This document shows positions 1-7,970 of a DNA stretch of 64,000 nt, piece after piece. Under the pieces are notes generated by a model that was not told the DNA's origin, did no database searches, and worked only from the letters and a program-made list of their open reading frames with translations. Numbering within the stretch: position 1 is the first letter of the stretch; each line of letters starts with the position of its first letter. Source of the stretch: Paenibacillus ferrarius (lineage in GTDB: Bacteria; Bacillota; Bacilli; Paenibacillales; NBRC-103111). Where the stretch lies: assembly GCF_002027705.1 (NCBI RefSeq), contig NZ_MBTG01000009.1, forward strand, positions 165,794-229,793. Reading direction: 5' to 3'. A program made the translations under genes and the position numbers.

Positions 1-253
1 CCGCCAACGCTGATAAAATCGTAATGGGTTCAAACCGATTCAAGAAATGAGGAATTGATTTCTCATTAATGTACAGCCCATCTGCGATGAACAATAAATC
101 AAATTTTCCTTCCTCTGCTTTCTGAGCTTGCTGTTTGTAATACTTAAAGTTCACACTGGCATCAACAATCGCGTCAGGGTGCTTCCAAGATGACATATTC
201 CCACCAACACCATGAATAATGGCGCCGAGCTTCAGTTGTTTTCTTGTGGACAT
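1..253 (-). CDS. LLM-class FMN-dependent monooxygenase, N-terminal part (cut by window edge)
   Basis: Only the first 84 codons are present; the gene runs off the left edge. The start ATG (251-253) follows an AAGGAGG ribosome binding site at 261-267. The protein opens with a beta-strand ([12 protein letters not shown]), then SSWKHPDA and FDLLFIADG, the usual opening of the NtaA/SnaA/DszA family of flavin-dependent monooxygenases that oxidise sulfur compounds, nitrilotriacetate and similar substrates with FMNH2 from a partner reductase. The upstream LysR gene and the sulfur-type operator favour a role in organosulfur use, as for the ytmI operon of Bacillus subtilis. The substrate cannot be read from this fragment. 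Confidence 0.8.
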   Translation of the reverse strand, partial: MSTRKQLKLGAIIHGVGGNMSSWKHPDAIVDASVNFKYYKQQAQKAEEGKFDLLFIADGLYINEKSIPHFLNRFEPITILSALA

Positions 254-333
254 TGAGATTCCTCCTTAGATGAAAACGAATAATTAGAGCGTCTCTTTCA
301 ACGAACAACCAGTTCTTTGATTTAATTAATTAT

Positions 334-360
334 AATTCCAATTGGTTTTGTCGGTATTAA
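334..360 (-). promoter_or_regulatory. Operator-like element, copy 1 (sulfur-type box)
   Basis: On the minus strand it reads TTAATACC-N10-ATTGGAATT and lies just downstream of the monooxygenase -10, where a repressor would block transcription. The same element with the same 10-bp gap occurs at 2271-2297 and, less perfectly, at 60917-60943. The GGAATT ending recalls CymR boxes of Bacillales; that identification is inference. Confidence 0.6.
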
Positions 361-369
361 TACTTTACT

Positions 370-398
370 AATGTATCACCGTGCCCTAGTGCGGTCAA
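370..398 (-). promoter_or_regulatory. SigA-type promoter of the monooxygenase
   Basis: On the minus strand, -35 TTGACC (393-398), 17-bp spacer, -10 TACATT (370-375). Transcription would start near 363 and enter the operator-like element. Confidence 0.6.
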
Positions 399-425
399 TT
401 TGGAATTAGGATGTTCTATTGATGG

Positions 426-440
426 ATAGAATTGTTCTAT
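426..440. promoter_or_regulatory. LysR-type binding site
   Basis: Perfect inverted repeat ATAGAA-N3-TTCTAT, of the T-N11-A form used by LysR regulators. It is centred about 70 bp upstream of the predicted monooxygenase start point, the usual place of a LysR recognition site. A further TTCTAT half-site at 414-419 lies nearer the -35, as expected for an activation site. Confidence 0.5.
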
Positions 441-454
441 ACAGCACTAGTTTT

Positions 455-1330
455 CTAGATAATTTGTTTCAGCGCGTCTACGCAAAGCGGTGAGAAATCC
501 ATCGAAGAATCCTTTAGTGAAATCAAATTTGTACGAAGGGACAAGCCTCCGAGTGCGGGAACATGGATCGGTACCAGCACCCCTTCCTTCACTTCTTTTC
601 GCGCGCACAGTTCCGGCAAGAAAGAAATTCCCATCCCTTTGGCAACCAGCTTCTTCGCAGTTTCCAGATTATCGATGTGATAATCGATATTCGGCGGATG
701 GTTGAGCGTAGCGAACAGTCGATGAATTTTCATCCAATCCAAAGATCCGCATTCGAAAAAAACGAGCGCCTCCCTGCTTACGTCTTCAATCGTGATCTGT
801 TCTTTCTCCACAAAAGGATGACCTTGATGGACGAAAAGCCGAATCGGATCTTCATAGAACCCTGTGCAGTCAATGTACGGATGAGTCACATTGCGAACAA
901 AACCGATATCTATTTCTTTATTAAGCAGCTTCTCCAGAATAACTTCCGTTGGCGCTGTCGTTAATTTAATTTGCAAATTACGATACTTTTTCTTAATAAT
1001 CGGAAGAATATCAGGGATGACATAATTAGACACAGACACCGTACTTCCAATTCTCAGTTCATTGGGGGCTGCGCTCAAATTAAGCAGCTGCTGCTTCCCT
1101 TTCTTGTAGGTCTGAAGAATTTGCTGGGCATATGGCAAGAATTGTTTCCCTTTCTCGGTAATCGAGAAATTCCTGCCTTCCCGTTCGAACAGCAGCGTAT
1201 TCAGCTCCCGCTCCAACGATTGAATGCGAGCCGTCACCGATGGCTGAGATAAGAACAAGGCATCTGCTGCCTTGTTGAAACTATTGAAATGGATAACATA
1301 GACGAATGCTTCAATGTTTTCGATATTCAT
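455..1330 (-). CDS. LysR-family transcriptional regulator
   Basis: 291 residues, normal for the family. Residues 1-60 form the winged helix-turn-helix (AFVYVIHFNSFNKAADAL, then SQPSVTARIQSLE), and about 88-290 the periplasmic-binding-protein-like effector domain. It starts 31 bp after the HPr-like gene and is probably cotranscribed with it. The next gene downstream on the same strand is the LLM monooxygenase, whose promoter carries a LysR-type inverted repeat at 426-440, so it most likely activates that gene. The arrangement resembles B. subtilis YtlI, which controls a sulfur-compound operon containing LLM monooxygenases and is itself under CymR. Family call secure; YtlI role inferred. Confidence 0.9.
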   Translation of the reverse strand: MNIENIEAFVYVIHFNSFNKAADALFLSQPSVTARIQSLERELNTLLFEREGRNFSITEKGKQFLPYAQQILQTYKKGKQQLLNLSAAPNELRIGSTVSVSNYVIPDILPIIKKKYRNLQIKLTTAPTEVILEKLLNKEIDIGFVRNVTHPYIDCTGFYEDPIRLFVHQGHPFVEKEQITIEDVSREALVFFECGSLDWMKIHRLFATLNHPPNIDYHIDNLETAKKLVAKGMGISFLPELCARKEVKEGVLVPIHVPALGGLSLRTNLISLKDSSMDFSPLCVDALKQII

Positions 1331-1361
1331 ACCTAATAAACTTCCTCTCTGACTTATGCGG

Positions 1362-1655
1362 CTACAAACTGCGGGAAAACACCTCGGGTCTTAGATATTC
1401 ACCACCTTGCAAATAAATCGACACCTGATCGAAAGCTTCCTGTGCATCTGCGCCGTCTACCTGCAATACAATAGAAGACTGTGCACCTAGGGAGAGGCTC
1501 AAGGAAACGATCCCCAACAGCCCTTTTGCATTAAGCATTTTACCTTGAGCTCCGACATAAATTTGGCAGGAATACCGATTCGCGATGTTCACAAAATCCA
1601 GAACGCGATCAAGCGTCCATGGCTGGTTCATCGCAAAAGTCCACTCGATTCTCAT
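1362..1655 (-). CDS. HPr-like protein without the phosphorylation sites
   Basis: 97 residues. Residues 9-80 align with HPr of the phosphotransferase system: ANRYSCQIYV matches the first helix and strand, and NAKGLLGIVSLSLSLGAQ matches the NLKSIMGVMSLG region. The catalytic His15 position is threonine, Arg17 is aspartate and the regulatory Ser46 is glycine, so it should neither carry phosphate for sugar uptake nor be a target of HPr kinase. The start follows AGGAGG. It is encoded between a frameshifted small gene and the LysR gene, probably in one operon, and so may be a regulatory or binding partner. The HPr fold is likely; the function is unknown. Confidence 0.65.
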   Translation of the reverse strand: MRIEWTFAMNQPWTLDRVLDFVNIANRYSCQIYVGAQGKMLNAKGLLGIVSLSLSLGAQSSIVLQVDGADAQEAFDQVSIYLQGGEYLRPEVFSRSL

Positions 1656-1691
1656 CCAAATACCTCCTTAGTTAGCATGCTGATGAAACGA

Positions 1692-1733
1692 AAAAGAGGC
1701 ACATCTCATCCTGCTTAGGATCATGCACCTCCA
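1692..1733 (-). terminator. Intrinsic terminator or attenuator before the HPr-like gene
   Basis: Minus-strand hairpin (GGTGCAT...ATGTGCC with inner ATCCT/AGGAT) followed by TTTTT. It lies between the frameshifted gene and the HPr-like gene, so it may limit read-through. Confidence 0.5.
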
Positions 1734-1781
1734 GTTGACTGGTTTGGTAGATGGTATAATTCAACGGTTTCACCGTCTGGC

Positions 1782-2181
1782 TCAAAAAATAGGAATCCGA
1801 AATTTATCGCCTTCATCGGAATACAGAAGCGCTTCGGAGCTGAATAAATCAATTTGCAGCGGTGGATTATGAATCGCTCCCAACGTAATTTTGTTATGCT
1901 TTAGAGCGGACAACAAGGATGGGATCAGCTTGAGATCAGTGCCGATCAAATTCACGACAACTGGAACATCATTATAAGAAATATTTGTACGATTCATTTC
2001 CGCTACCACCTTTGGATTAATATTTTTTATTCGCGTGTGCGAGCGATTGGATCTGAGATCCCGCTGCCGAGCCATGTATGTTAGAGGAAAGCTTCAGCTT
2101 CGTGAATGTATGTTCAAGCGTCAAATCGGATATCGTTGTTTGTTTATTAATAAGCTTAATGGAATCCAACAACAGTCCCAT
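1782..2181 (-). pseudogene. Small unknown gene split by a frameshift
   Basis: An ATG at 2179-2181, preceded by GGAGGT, opens a frame that stops after 54 codons at a TAA just past a run of six A. Removing one A joins it to the frame ending at 1782 and gives one protein of about 132 residues. The C-terminal half contains DLKLIPSLLSALKHNKITLGA and then IHNPPL, which faintly recalls the HNH region of DUF1259 (LppY/LpqO) proteins; I do not rely on that. It is the first gene of the operon with the HPr-like and LysR genes. It could be a true pseudogene, a sequencing error in the A run, or ribosomal slippage. Confidence 0.45.
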
Positions 2182-2211
2182 TGATTACACCTCCGTTTTA
2201 ACTTTGAATAA

Positions 2212-2238
2212 AAAAAGCATGGATTAAGCATCCACGCT
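2212..2238 (-). terminator. Leader hairpin with T-run
   Basis: Minus-strand stem GCGTGGA/TCCATGC followed by seven T, about 30 bp before the start codon of the frameshifted gene, with a CCGGAAAACCGG hairpin just before it. It lies inside the leader transcribed from the promoter at 2310-2339, so it could attenuate the operon. I do not recognise a known riboswitch. Confidence 0.45.
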
Positions 2239-2270
2239 TCCGGTTTTCCGGTCAGAATTAGATTTCGTTA

Positions 2271-2297
2271 AATTCCAATATGTTTACTTGGTATTAA
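2271..2297 (-). promoter_or_regulatory. Operator-like element, copy 2 (sulfur-type box)
   Basis: Minus strand TTAATACC-N10-ATTGGAATT, with AAAC at the same place in the gap as copy 1. It sits immediately downstream of the -10 of the operon promoter, consistent with repression. Confidence 0.6.
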
Positions 2298-2309
2298 TAA
2301 TGTATTTGA

Positions 2310-2339
2310 ATTGTAGCATTCACGCCCAATATTTGTCAA
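2310..2339 (-). promoter_or_regulatory. SigA-type promoter of the HPr-like/LysR operon
   Basis: Minus strand -35 TTGACA (2334-2339), 18-bp spacer, -10 TACAAT (2310-2315); a near-consensus promoter. Confidence 0.7.
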
Positions 2340-2499
2340 CGCTATCTCCAAGAAAAATTGTACCGCAGTTAAACACTGAGATAGTCCAACCGTTTAAGTT
2401 CATGCTTGCAGCGGAATAAAGCCACTATGGACGGGGGCTGGGGGGGCGGAGCTGGGACTTGCAGAGCAGAGCCTTGCCGAGATGCGGCGTCTGCGATCA

Positions 2500-2705
2500 G
2501 GAGAGATTGAGAAAACCTGCAAATGTGCATCTTTTTGTTCCAAAAACGGCTAGTTTTTGTGAATGCCTGCAAAAGTACATCCTTTTGCGCGTTATTTCAG
2601 ATTTCAGCGTGGTAAGGCCTGAAATTCCTGCATTTTTGCAGGTTTTCCTCCCTTTCAGCCAATTCACATGAAAAATGCCTGCATTATCGCAGGCTTTACT
2701 CATGC
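2500..2705. repeat. Dispersed GCAGG palindromes, cluster A
   Basis: Short palindromes built on CCTGCA...TGCAGG at about 2515-2530, 2565-2582, 2627-2643 and 2677-2694, about 50-60 bp apart, separated by related spacer sequence. The same family occurs at 53067-53200, 53630-53820 and 63880-64000. No gene is evident in 2340-2760. Confidence 0.6.
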
Positions 2706-2767
2706 TGAACGTTGAGGCGCCTCGTTCGTTGACGAATTAACGGGGAATCCCCGTCCCCATTAATTTG

Positions 2768-3203
2768 CTATCCTTTCAACGACCCTGCCATTACTCCCGC
2801 GACAAAATATCGCTGCAGAAACAAGAACATCACAACCATCGGCGCAGCGGTAAGAACAACACCAGTCAACAGCATCGGATCGGTGAGTGACATACTCGCC
2901 GCGGAACTGCAGCATAGCCAGTGACAGTTTCAGCTTCCATTTGCTATTAATGAGCAGCATCGGAATTAAAAGATCATTCCACACCATCACGAACAAGAAT
3001 GTGGCGGTCTCCGCCAAGGATGGTGTGGACAAAGGCAGCGCAATGCGCGAATACACCCTCCATTCGTTAGCCCCATCTATGCTTCCTGCTTCCAAGATTT
3101 CTGCGCTTAACACTTGCATGAAACCCTTCAGCATGAAAACGGACAAAGGCATCAGCATTGCATCGACAGCAATGCAGAAAAGCGAATAAACCAAACTAAT
3201 TTG
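2768..3203 (-). pseudogene. Remnant of a CUT1 sugar ABC permease (MalG type)
   Basis: The reading frame keeps the permease EAA loop (EILEAGSIDGANEWRVYSRI, then ALPLSTPS) and flanking membrane segments, but lacks the first half of the usual 280-residue protein. It also shifts frame near 2890: the conserved end (LLTGVVLTAAPMVVMFLFLQ, then ending in AGSLKG) is in another frame. A hairpin with CGGGGATTCCCCG follows at about 2738-2760. No intact partner permease or binding protein is adjacent, so this is a decayed leftover of a transporter operon. Confidence 0.75.
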
Positions 3204-3304
3204 TCATAGTCAAAAATAGACATTTTCTATCATTTTACACCTCTACCAAAATGTTGCGATTGATGATAGTTTAAGAGATACACCAAAGCGAGGGAGAGAT
3301 CAGA

Positions 3305-3499
3305 ATGAGAACGATCTACGAGAACTACCGAGGTTTCAAAATTAGCAAACAGGATAGCACATATAACGCCATACAAGCTGACGGCATTGTCTTTAGCCGG
3401 TGGCAGCTGAGCCAGGTCCTGGACACGGTTGACAATTATGTAGAGGTGTCGGAAAACATCCTCAGTGAGGGTGCGGATACCGAGTTTCCCCTGAACTAA
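3305..3499 (+). CDS. Small hypothetical protein
   Basis: 64 residues with a GGGAGAG ribosome binding site 7 bp before the ATG. It opens with MRTIYENYRGFKISKQDSTY, then a mixed charged and hydrophobic sequence with no membrane segment or signal peptide. I do not recognise a family. It stands alone between a permease remnant and a repeat region. The plausible start signal is the main support. Confidence 0.45.
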   Translation: MRTIYENYRGFKISKQDSTYNAIQADGIVFSRWQLSQVLDTVDNYVEVSENILSEGADTEFPLN

Positions 3500-3557
3500 A
3501 GAAATGCAAGGCACATGGACGGTGAAACAAGGGATTGGCGCTGCGAAAGACTGCGAA

Positions 3558-3740
3558 AAGGAACTCAGGTCCCTTATTTCCTGAAAAACGAGCGATTTCC
3601 CGCTCAAAGGGAACTCAGATCCCTTATTTCATCGTATATGCTTGTTTTAAACGATAATGACATGAAATAAGGTACTGTAGTTCCGTTTCGCAGCAGAATG
3701 CCGCAGTTTTGGAGAAATAGCGGATCGTAGTTCCGTTTCG
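3558..3740. repeat. Dispersed GGGAACT repeats, cluster 1
   Basis: Two direct copies of GGAACTCAGRTCCCTTATTTC (about 3559 and 3609) are followed by two inverted copies (GAAATAAGGTACTGTAGTTCC at about 3663 and a variant at 3714), each some 50 bp apart. A matching direct-direct-inverted-inverted cluster lies at 21415-21600. Both clusters sit right beside a tandem-repeat array. Confidence 0.65.
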
Positions 3741-3780
3741 AGGCTGGCTGGGTGCTTGGAGGTATGGAATGTTGAATGTA

Positions 3781-4866
3781 GAGTATAGCGTGTGGCTTGT
3801 AGCTTGTAGCGTGTGGCGTGTGGCGTGTGGCGTGTGGAGTATAGCGTGTGGCATGTGGCTTGTAGCTTGTAGCTTGTAGCTTGTGACTTGTAGCGTGTGG
3901 CGTGTAGCGTGTGGCGTGTAGCTTGTGTTGTAGCTTGTGGCGTGTAGCTTGTAGCTTGTAGCTTGTGGCTTGTGGCTTGTGGCTTGTAGCTTGTAGCGTG
4001 TAGCTTGAAGCTTGTGGCTTGTGGCTTGTGGCTTGTGGCTTGTGGCTTGTGGCTTGTGGCGTGTGGCGTGTGGCGTGTAGCTTGTAGCTTGTGGCTTGTG
4101 GCGTATAGCGTGTGGCGTGTGGCGTGTAGCTTGTAGCGTGTAGCTTGTGACGTGTAGCTTGTGGCGTGTGGCGTGTGGCGTGTAGAGTGTGGCTTGTAGC
4201 TTGTAGCTTGTAGCTTGTAGCATGTAGCATGTAGCATGTGGCATGTAGCATGTAGCTTGTGGCTTGTGGCTTGTGGCTTGTGGCTTGTAGCTTGTGGCGT
4301 GTAGCTTGTGGCGTGTGGAGTATAGCTTGTGGCGTATGGTGTGTAGCTTGTGGCGTGTAGCTTGTAGCTTGTGGCGTGTAGCTTGTGGCTTGTGGCTTGT
4401 GGCGTGTAGCTTGTGGCTTGTGGCTTGTGGCTTGTAGCTTGTAGCTTGTAGCTTGTGGCTTGTGGCTTGTGGCTTGTGGCTTGTGACTTGTAGCTTGTAG
4501 CTTGTAGCTTGTGGCGTGTAGCTTGTAGCTTGTGGCGTGTAGCGTGTGACGTGTAGCGTGTAGCGTGTAGCGTGTAGCTTGTGGCATGTAGCATGTGACT
4601 TGTGGCGTGTAGCTTGTGGCTTGTGGCTTGTAGCTTGTGGCGTGTTGCGTGTTGCGTGTGGCTTGTAGCTTGTAGCTTGTAGCGTGTGCCGTGTAGCTTG
4701 TGGCTTGTGGCTTGTGGCTTGTGGCTTGTAGCTTGTAGCTTGTAGCGTGTGCGTTGTAGCTTGTAGCGTGTGGCCGTGTGGCGTGTAGCTTGTGCCGTGT
4801 AGCTTGTGGCGTGTGGAGTATAGCGTGTGGCATGTAGCATGTAGCGTGTGGCTTGTAGCGTGTGAA
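3781..4866. repeat. Heptanucleotide minisatellite, about 150 copies
   Basis: About 1.08 kb of 7-bp units. Plus-strand consensus is DTGTRGC (GTGTGGC, GTGTAGC, TTGTAGC, TTGTGGC, ATGTAGC), with a few single-base indels that shift phase. Because 7 is not a multiple of 3, all three minus-strand frames are open for hundreds of codons and encode the same heptapeptide style (HATSYKL, QATSHKP). I see no ribosome binding site or signal that would make any of these a real gene. The region 3740-5165 otherwise holds nothing I can identify. Confidence 0.9.
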
Positions 4867-5165
4867 GGTGCAGAACTGTAAACGTGTGGGCGGCCAACTT
4901 AGGTGTATCAGAGGTAGCAAGCAGTGCTCGCTACTCAACATGCTGGTTACAGCTGGATGTATAGCTAGTAGGATGAAGCGTCAACAATTCGACTCCGATT
5001 ACAGCACGCAACATCCACCAGCCAAACCAATTAAACATGCCAAAGAGCCTTAATCCCACACAATGTGAGAATAAGGGTTCACTGGCTCCTTTGTATTTGT
5101 GCTTTAGGCACCCCCAGTTGCCGGAGTGCCTACCGGACCAAATGGCAGCGTCCCTCATAGAAGGA

Positions 5166-6938
5166 CTACTTCAATTCATTCTCATCCGTAATCGCCGGAA
5201 GCTCGATCCAAGCTCGCACCCCTTGGCCTTCGCGATGACTGTAATGCAGGCCATAGCTTTCCCCGAAGTGCAGCTGAATCCGCTTCTGAACATTAATAAT
5301 GCCGAAGCCGCGGCTGCTTTCCTTCCCTTTCAGAATCGCATTCAACAAGTCGATATTCGCCTGCCGATATCCATTATCTTCCACGCTAATCATGACTTTA
5401 TCCTCAAGCTTGCGTACGGAAATCCACAATTCACCGTCATGACTCATGTTTTTGATGCCATGCAGAATCGCATTTTCAATGACTGGTTGTAATATCACCT
5501 TGGGAATAAGGAAATGCTTCGCTTCCTCTTCCATATCCCAATGCACTTGAAAGGCATATTCGTAGCGGAACAGCTGCAAGCGAACGTAAGCCTCCGCATG
5601 GTTAATCTCCTCCATCACCGGAATCAACAGCTTGCCTTTGCTAAGCCCGATCCGCATGATGAGGGACAAATCTTTGATCATTTCCGCAGATTCATTAGCG
5701 CCTTCCATCAAGGTATGCCAATAGACTGACTCCAGCGTGTTATACAGCAGATGGGGATTAATTTGCGTATGCAGGATCGAAAGCTCAATTTCCTTATGCT
5801 TCAGCTCCAGCTCATATTGATCATAGATCGTTTGATTCAAACGATCCGTCATGCGGATGAATTGATTGTTCAGCAGCACGATTTCATTTTTGCTATCCGA
5901 GTGAAGTGAAATGGCAAGCGGTCTGCCAGGGTGATACGAATTCGTGATTCGGGCTAGACGTGAGATCGGTTTAAGAATGGATTGGATAAAATACATACTA
6001 GCCAAAATCAAAATAAGGAAATAAATAAGCATAATCCAGTCCACTAAGCGCTGCACACTGATATGATCAATAATGATGGACTGCACCGGGACGCGCATGA
6101 GCAGCTTCGTAGTCGTACTTTCACTGGTGTGAAGCACGCACATGTATTCATGACCGTCCTCTTTTAACTTATACACACCTTCGACTTTGCCTGTGGGAAC
6201 ATACACCTTGGCACCGATTTGAAATTTCTCTGTATTCGTCGCCAAAACCACATTGTCTTGGTTCAGCATCATCACTTCACCGTCCGCATAGCGGTCAAAG
6301 GGTGTAAAATCCATTTGCAGCGGCGTCTCAATGCCGGATACAACCAAATACCCAATCACGGTCTCACCGTTATAGATGCTGTTTAATTGCCGAAGATAGG
6401 CGACCGTTTGCAAATTGTAGGGATTATAACCAAATTTATCAATAACGCTGATGATGCCTTTGCCCTTGGCTTGGCTCACTTCTTTGTACCAAGATAGCGC
6501 ATTCATATCCGTTGAATAGAAGATTCCGTTGTTCAAAAGATCCGAATTCGGCACGAAGGAGTACATCTTATCTTTATCCGAGAAAAATAAGGAATAGCGC
6601 ACCGCATTCGTCGAATAGTTGCTTAAGTATTTATCCAAAGCTTTGAATATTTCAAAACGCTCATACTCCGATGAGGTTGAAATGCTGGCCAGCTGTTGAA
6701 TTTCCTGGGAGATCATGATCTTCTCTGTTTTTTCCTCAAAATCGTTCGTTTCCCGGTCCAGCGTCAAGTGACTCCCCTGTACAAGCTGCAGAAGGGCATT
6801 GCCTACTTGCTCTTCCGTAATGGACTCCAATTTCTTAGCGACCAGCAGATCCAAAACCAAAATCGGGATGACGACGAATATGATGAGCAGCACGATCAAC
6901 TTTTTCATCAAATTCATATTGCGCAGCCTTTTTAGCAT
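5166..6938 (-). CDS. YesM-family sensor histidine kinase
   Basis: 590 residues from the ATG at 6938, chosen because AGGAAGGA lies 8 bp upstream; a GTG at 6968 would put this site inside the gene. Membrane segments at about 10-32 and 298-320 flank an extracellular sensor region. A HAMP domain follows, then the His_kinase motif QINPHLLYNTLE near 394 and the ATPase motifs NAILHGIKN near 488 and GFGIINVQKRI near 547. It should phosphorylate the YesN-like regulator at 10479-11801 in response to a glycan or its binding protein. It is the last gene of the locus, beyond a terminator at 7047-7086, so it may be expressed separately. Confidence 0.92.
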   Translation of the reverse strand: MLKRLRNMNLMKKLIVLLIIFVVIPILVLDLLVAKKLESITEEQVGNALLQLVQGSHLTLDRETNDFEEKTEKIMISQEIQQLASISTSSEYERFEIFKALDKYLSNYSTNAVRYSLFFSDKDKMYSFVPNSDLLNNGIFYSTDMNALSWYKEVSQAKGKGIISVIDKFGYNPYNLQTVAYLRQLNSIYNGETVIGYLVVSGIETPLQMDFTPFDRYADGEVMMLNQDNVVLATNTEKFQIGAKVYVPTGKVEGVYKLKEDGHEYMCVLHTSESTTTKLLMRVPVQSIIIDHISVQRLVDWIMLIYFLILILASMYFIQSILKPISRLARITNSYHPGRPLAISLHSDSKNEIVLLNNQFIRMTDRLNQTIYDQYELELKHKEIELSILHTQINPHLLYNTLESVYWHTLMEGANESAEMIKDLSLIMRIGLSKGKLLIPVMEEINHAEAYVRLQLFRYEYAFQVHWDMEEEAKHFLIPKVILQPVIENAILHGIKNMSHDGELWISVRKLEDKVMISVEDNGYRQANIDLLNAILKGKESSRGFGIINVQKRIQLHFGESYGLHYSHREGQGVRAWIELPAITDENELK

Positions 6939-7046
6939 GTCGGCATTCCTTCCTCTCCTACCCGTCACCTTAGATCAAACTTCATTCATTGCTTTCTCTC
7001 TCTATGTAGCTTCGATGCTGCGGGAACAAACTCCTTTACGCAAAAG

Positions 7047-7086
7047 AAAACGCCGTCAGAATAAACATTCTGAGGGGCGTTCTTTT
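7047..7086 (-). terminator. Intrinsic terminator after the permease genes
   Basis: Minus-strand stem AACGCC.CTCAGAAT/ATTCTGA.GGCGTT followed by TTTTC, between the second permease and the kinase gene. Confidence 0.85.
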
Positions 7087-7088
7087 CG

Positions 7089-7970
7089 TTACCCTTTCAC
7101 TCCGGAAACGGATAAACCGCGGATAATAAACTTTTGGAAAATAAGGAAAAAGACAATCGGCGGTGCCATCGCCATCGTCAGAATGGCGAACCTCACACTC
7201 CATGGGATGACAGAAGTTGAGTAGATCACGTATCGGTAAATACCCGTAGCCAGAGGGTACATTTCCTTCTCTGTCATAACGATGCTGGACCAATAGAATT
7301 CGTTCCAGGTTGTCGAGAAAGTTAGCATTAACAAGGTCCCGATGATCGGCATCGAAAGCGGAACTGCAATGCGGATGAAGGAGCTGAATTCGCTGGCCCC
7401 ATCAATTCGTGCGGCTTCCAGAATTTCCTTGTGAATGCCATCGAAGAAGTTTTTCAGCAGCAGCATGAAATAGGCATTGGCCGCAGCCGGCAGCCAGAAA
7501 GCCCAATACGTGTTAATCATCCCTAAGCTTTGTAAATTCAGAAAGTTAGGTACGATATACGTCGCTGGCGGAATCAGCAAGGTTGAGAAGAAGAATAGCG
7601 TAACCACCCGCTTGAAAGGAACTCTTAGATGAGACAGCGCATATGCAGCCAAACCAATCAGCAGCAGCGAGCAAACAACATTTCCGACATAGATGAAAAC
7701 CGTATTCTTCAAAAAGGTTAATAGCGGCAGGTCGAACCCGCTCCATGCATCTTTATAGTTTGTCCAAATCCAGTTTTTCGGGAAAAACGTCGGCGGAAAA
7801 GCGAAAAACTCTTCACGCGTTTTGAGCGATCCAAAAAAGGTGTTGAAAAAAGGATACAACGTCGTAATCGCAATCACGATCATGACCAAAACCATAAGGG
7901 TATAGCCGAATTTCACAGAACCCTTTTTCATGTCATAACCCGAAATAATGCCTCGCTCTGCTGGCTTCAT
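7089..7970 (-). CDS. CUT1 sugar ABC transporter permease (MalG type)
   Basis: 293 residues with six predicted membrane segments. The cytoplasmic EAA loop EILEAARIDGASEFSSFIRI, followed by AVPLSMP, contacts the ATPase. The C-terminus (FIIRGLSVSGVKG) is typical of MalG-like subunits. The ATG overlaps the stop of the preceding permease by 4 bp (ATGA), indicating translational coupling; GGGGGGAAGG serves as ribosome binding site. It pairs with the 7967-8878 permease and the lipoprotein at 8943-10367. No ATPase is encoded nearby. The substrate is probably oligosaccharides released by the GH87 enzyme of the same locus. Confidence 0.92.
   Translation of the reverse strand: MKPAERGIISGYDMKKGSVKFGYTLMVLVMIVIAITTLYPFFNTFFGSLKTREEFFAFPPTFFPKNWIWTNYKDAWSGFDLPLLTFLKNTVFIYVGNVVCSLLLIGLAAYALSHLRVPFKRVVTLFFFSTLLIPPATYIVPNFLNLQSLGMINTYWAFWLPAAANAYFMLLLKNFFDGIHKEILEAARIDGASEFSSFIRIAVPLSMPIIGTLLMLTFSTTWNEFYWSSIVMTEKEMYPLATGIYRYVIYSTSVIPWSVRFAILTMAMAPPIVFFLIFQKFIIRGLSVSGVKG

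Noticed and set aside
2212..2260. SAM (S-box) or T-box riboswitch in the leader of the sulfur-type operon
   Set aside because: The hairpins are present, but I cannot find the conserved core sequences of either class.
3604..4941. A 445-residue minus-strand reading frame rich in HATSYKLQ-type repeats, with similar frames in the other two registers
   Set aside because: It is produced by the 7-bp tandem repeat; all three frames are open for the same reason, and there is no ribosome binding site, domain or signal peptide.
4862..5053. Short plus-strand frame between the minisatellite and the kinase gene
   Set aside because: Partly derived from repeat sequence, with no start signal and no recognisable protein features.
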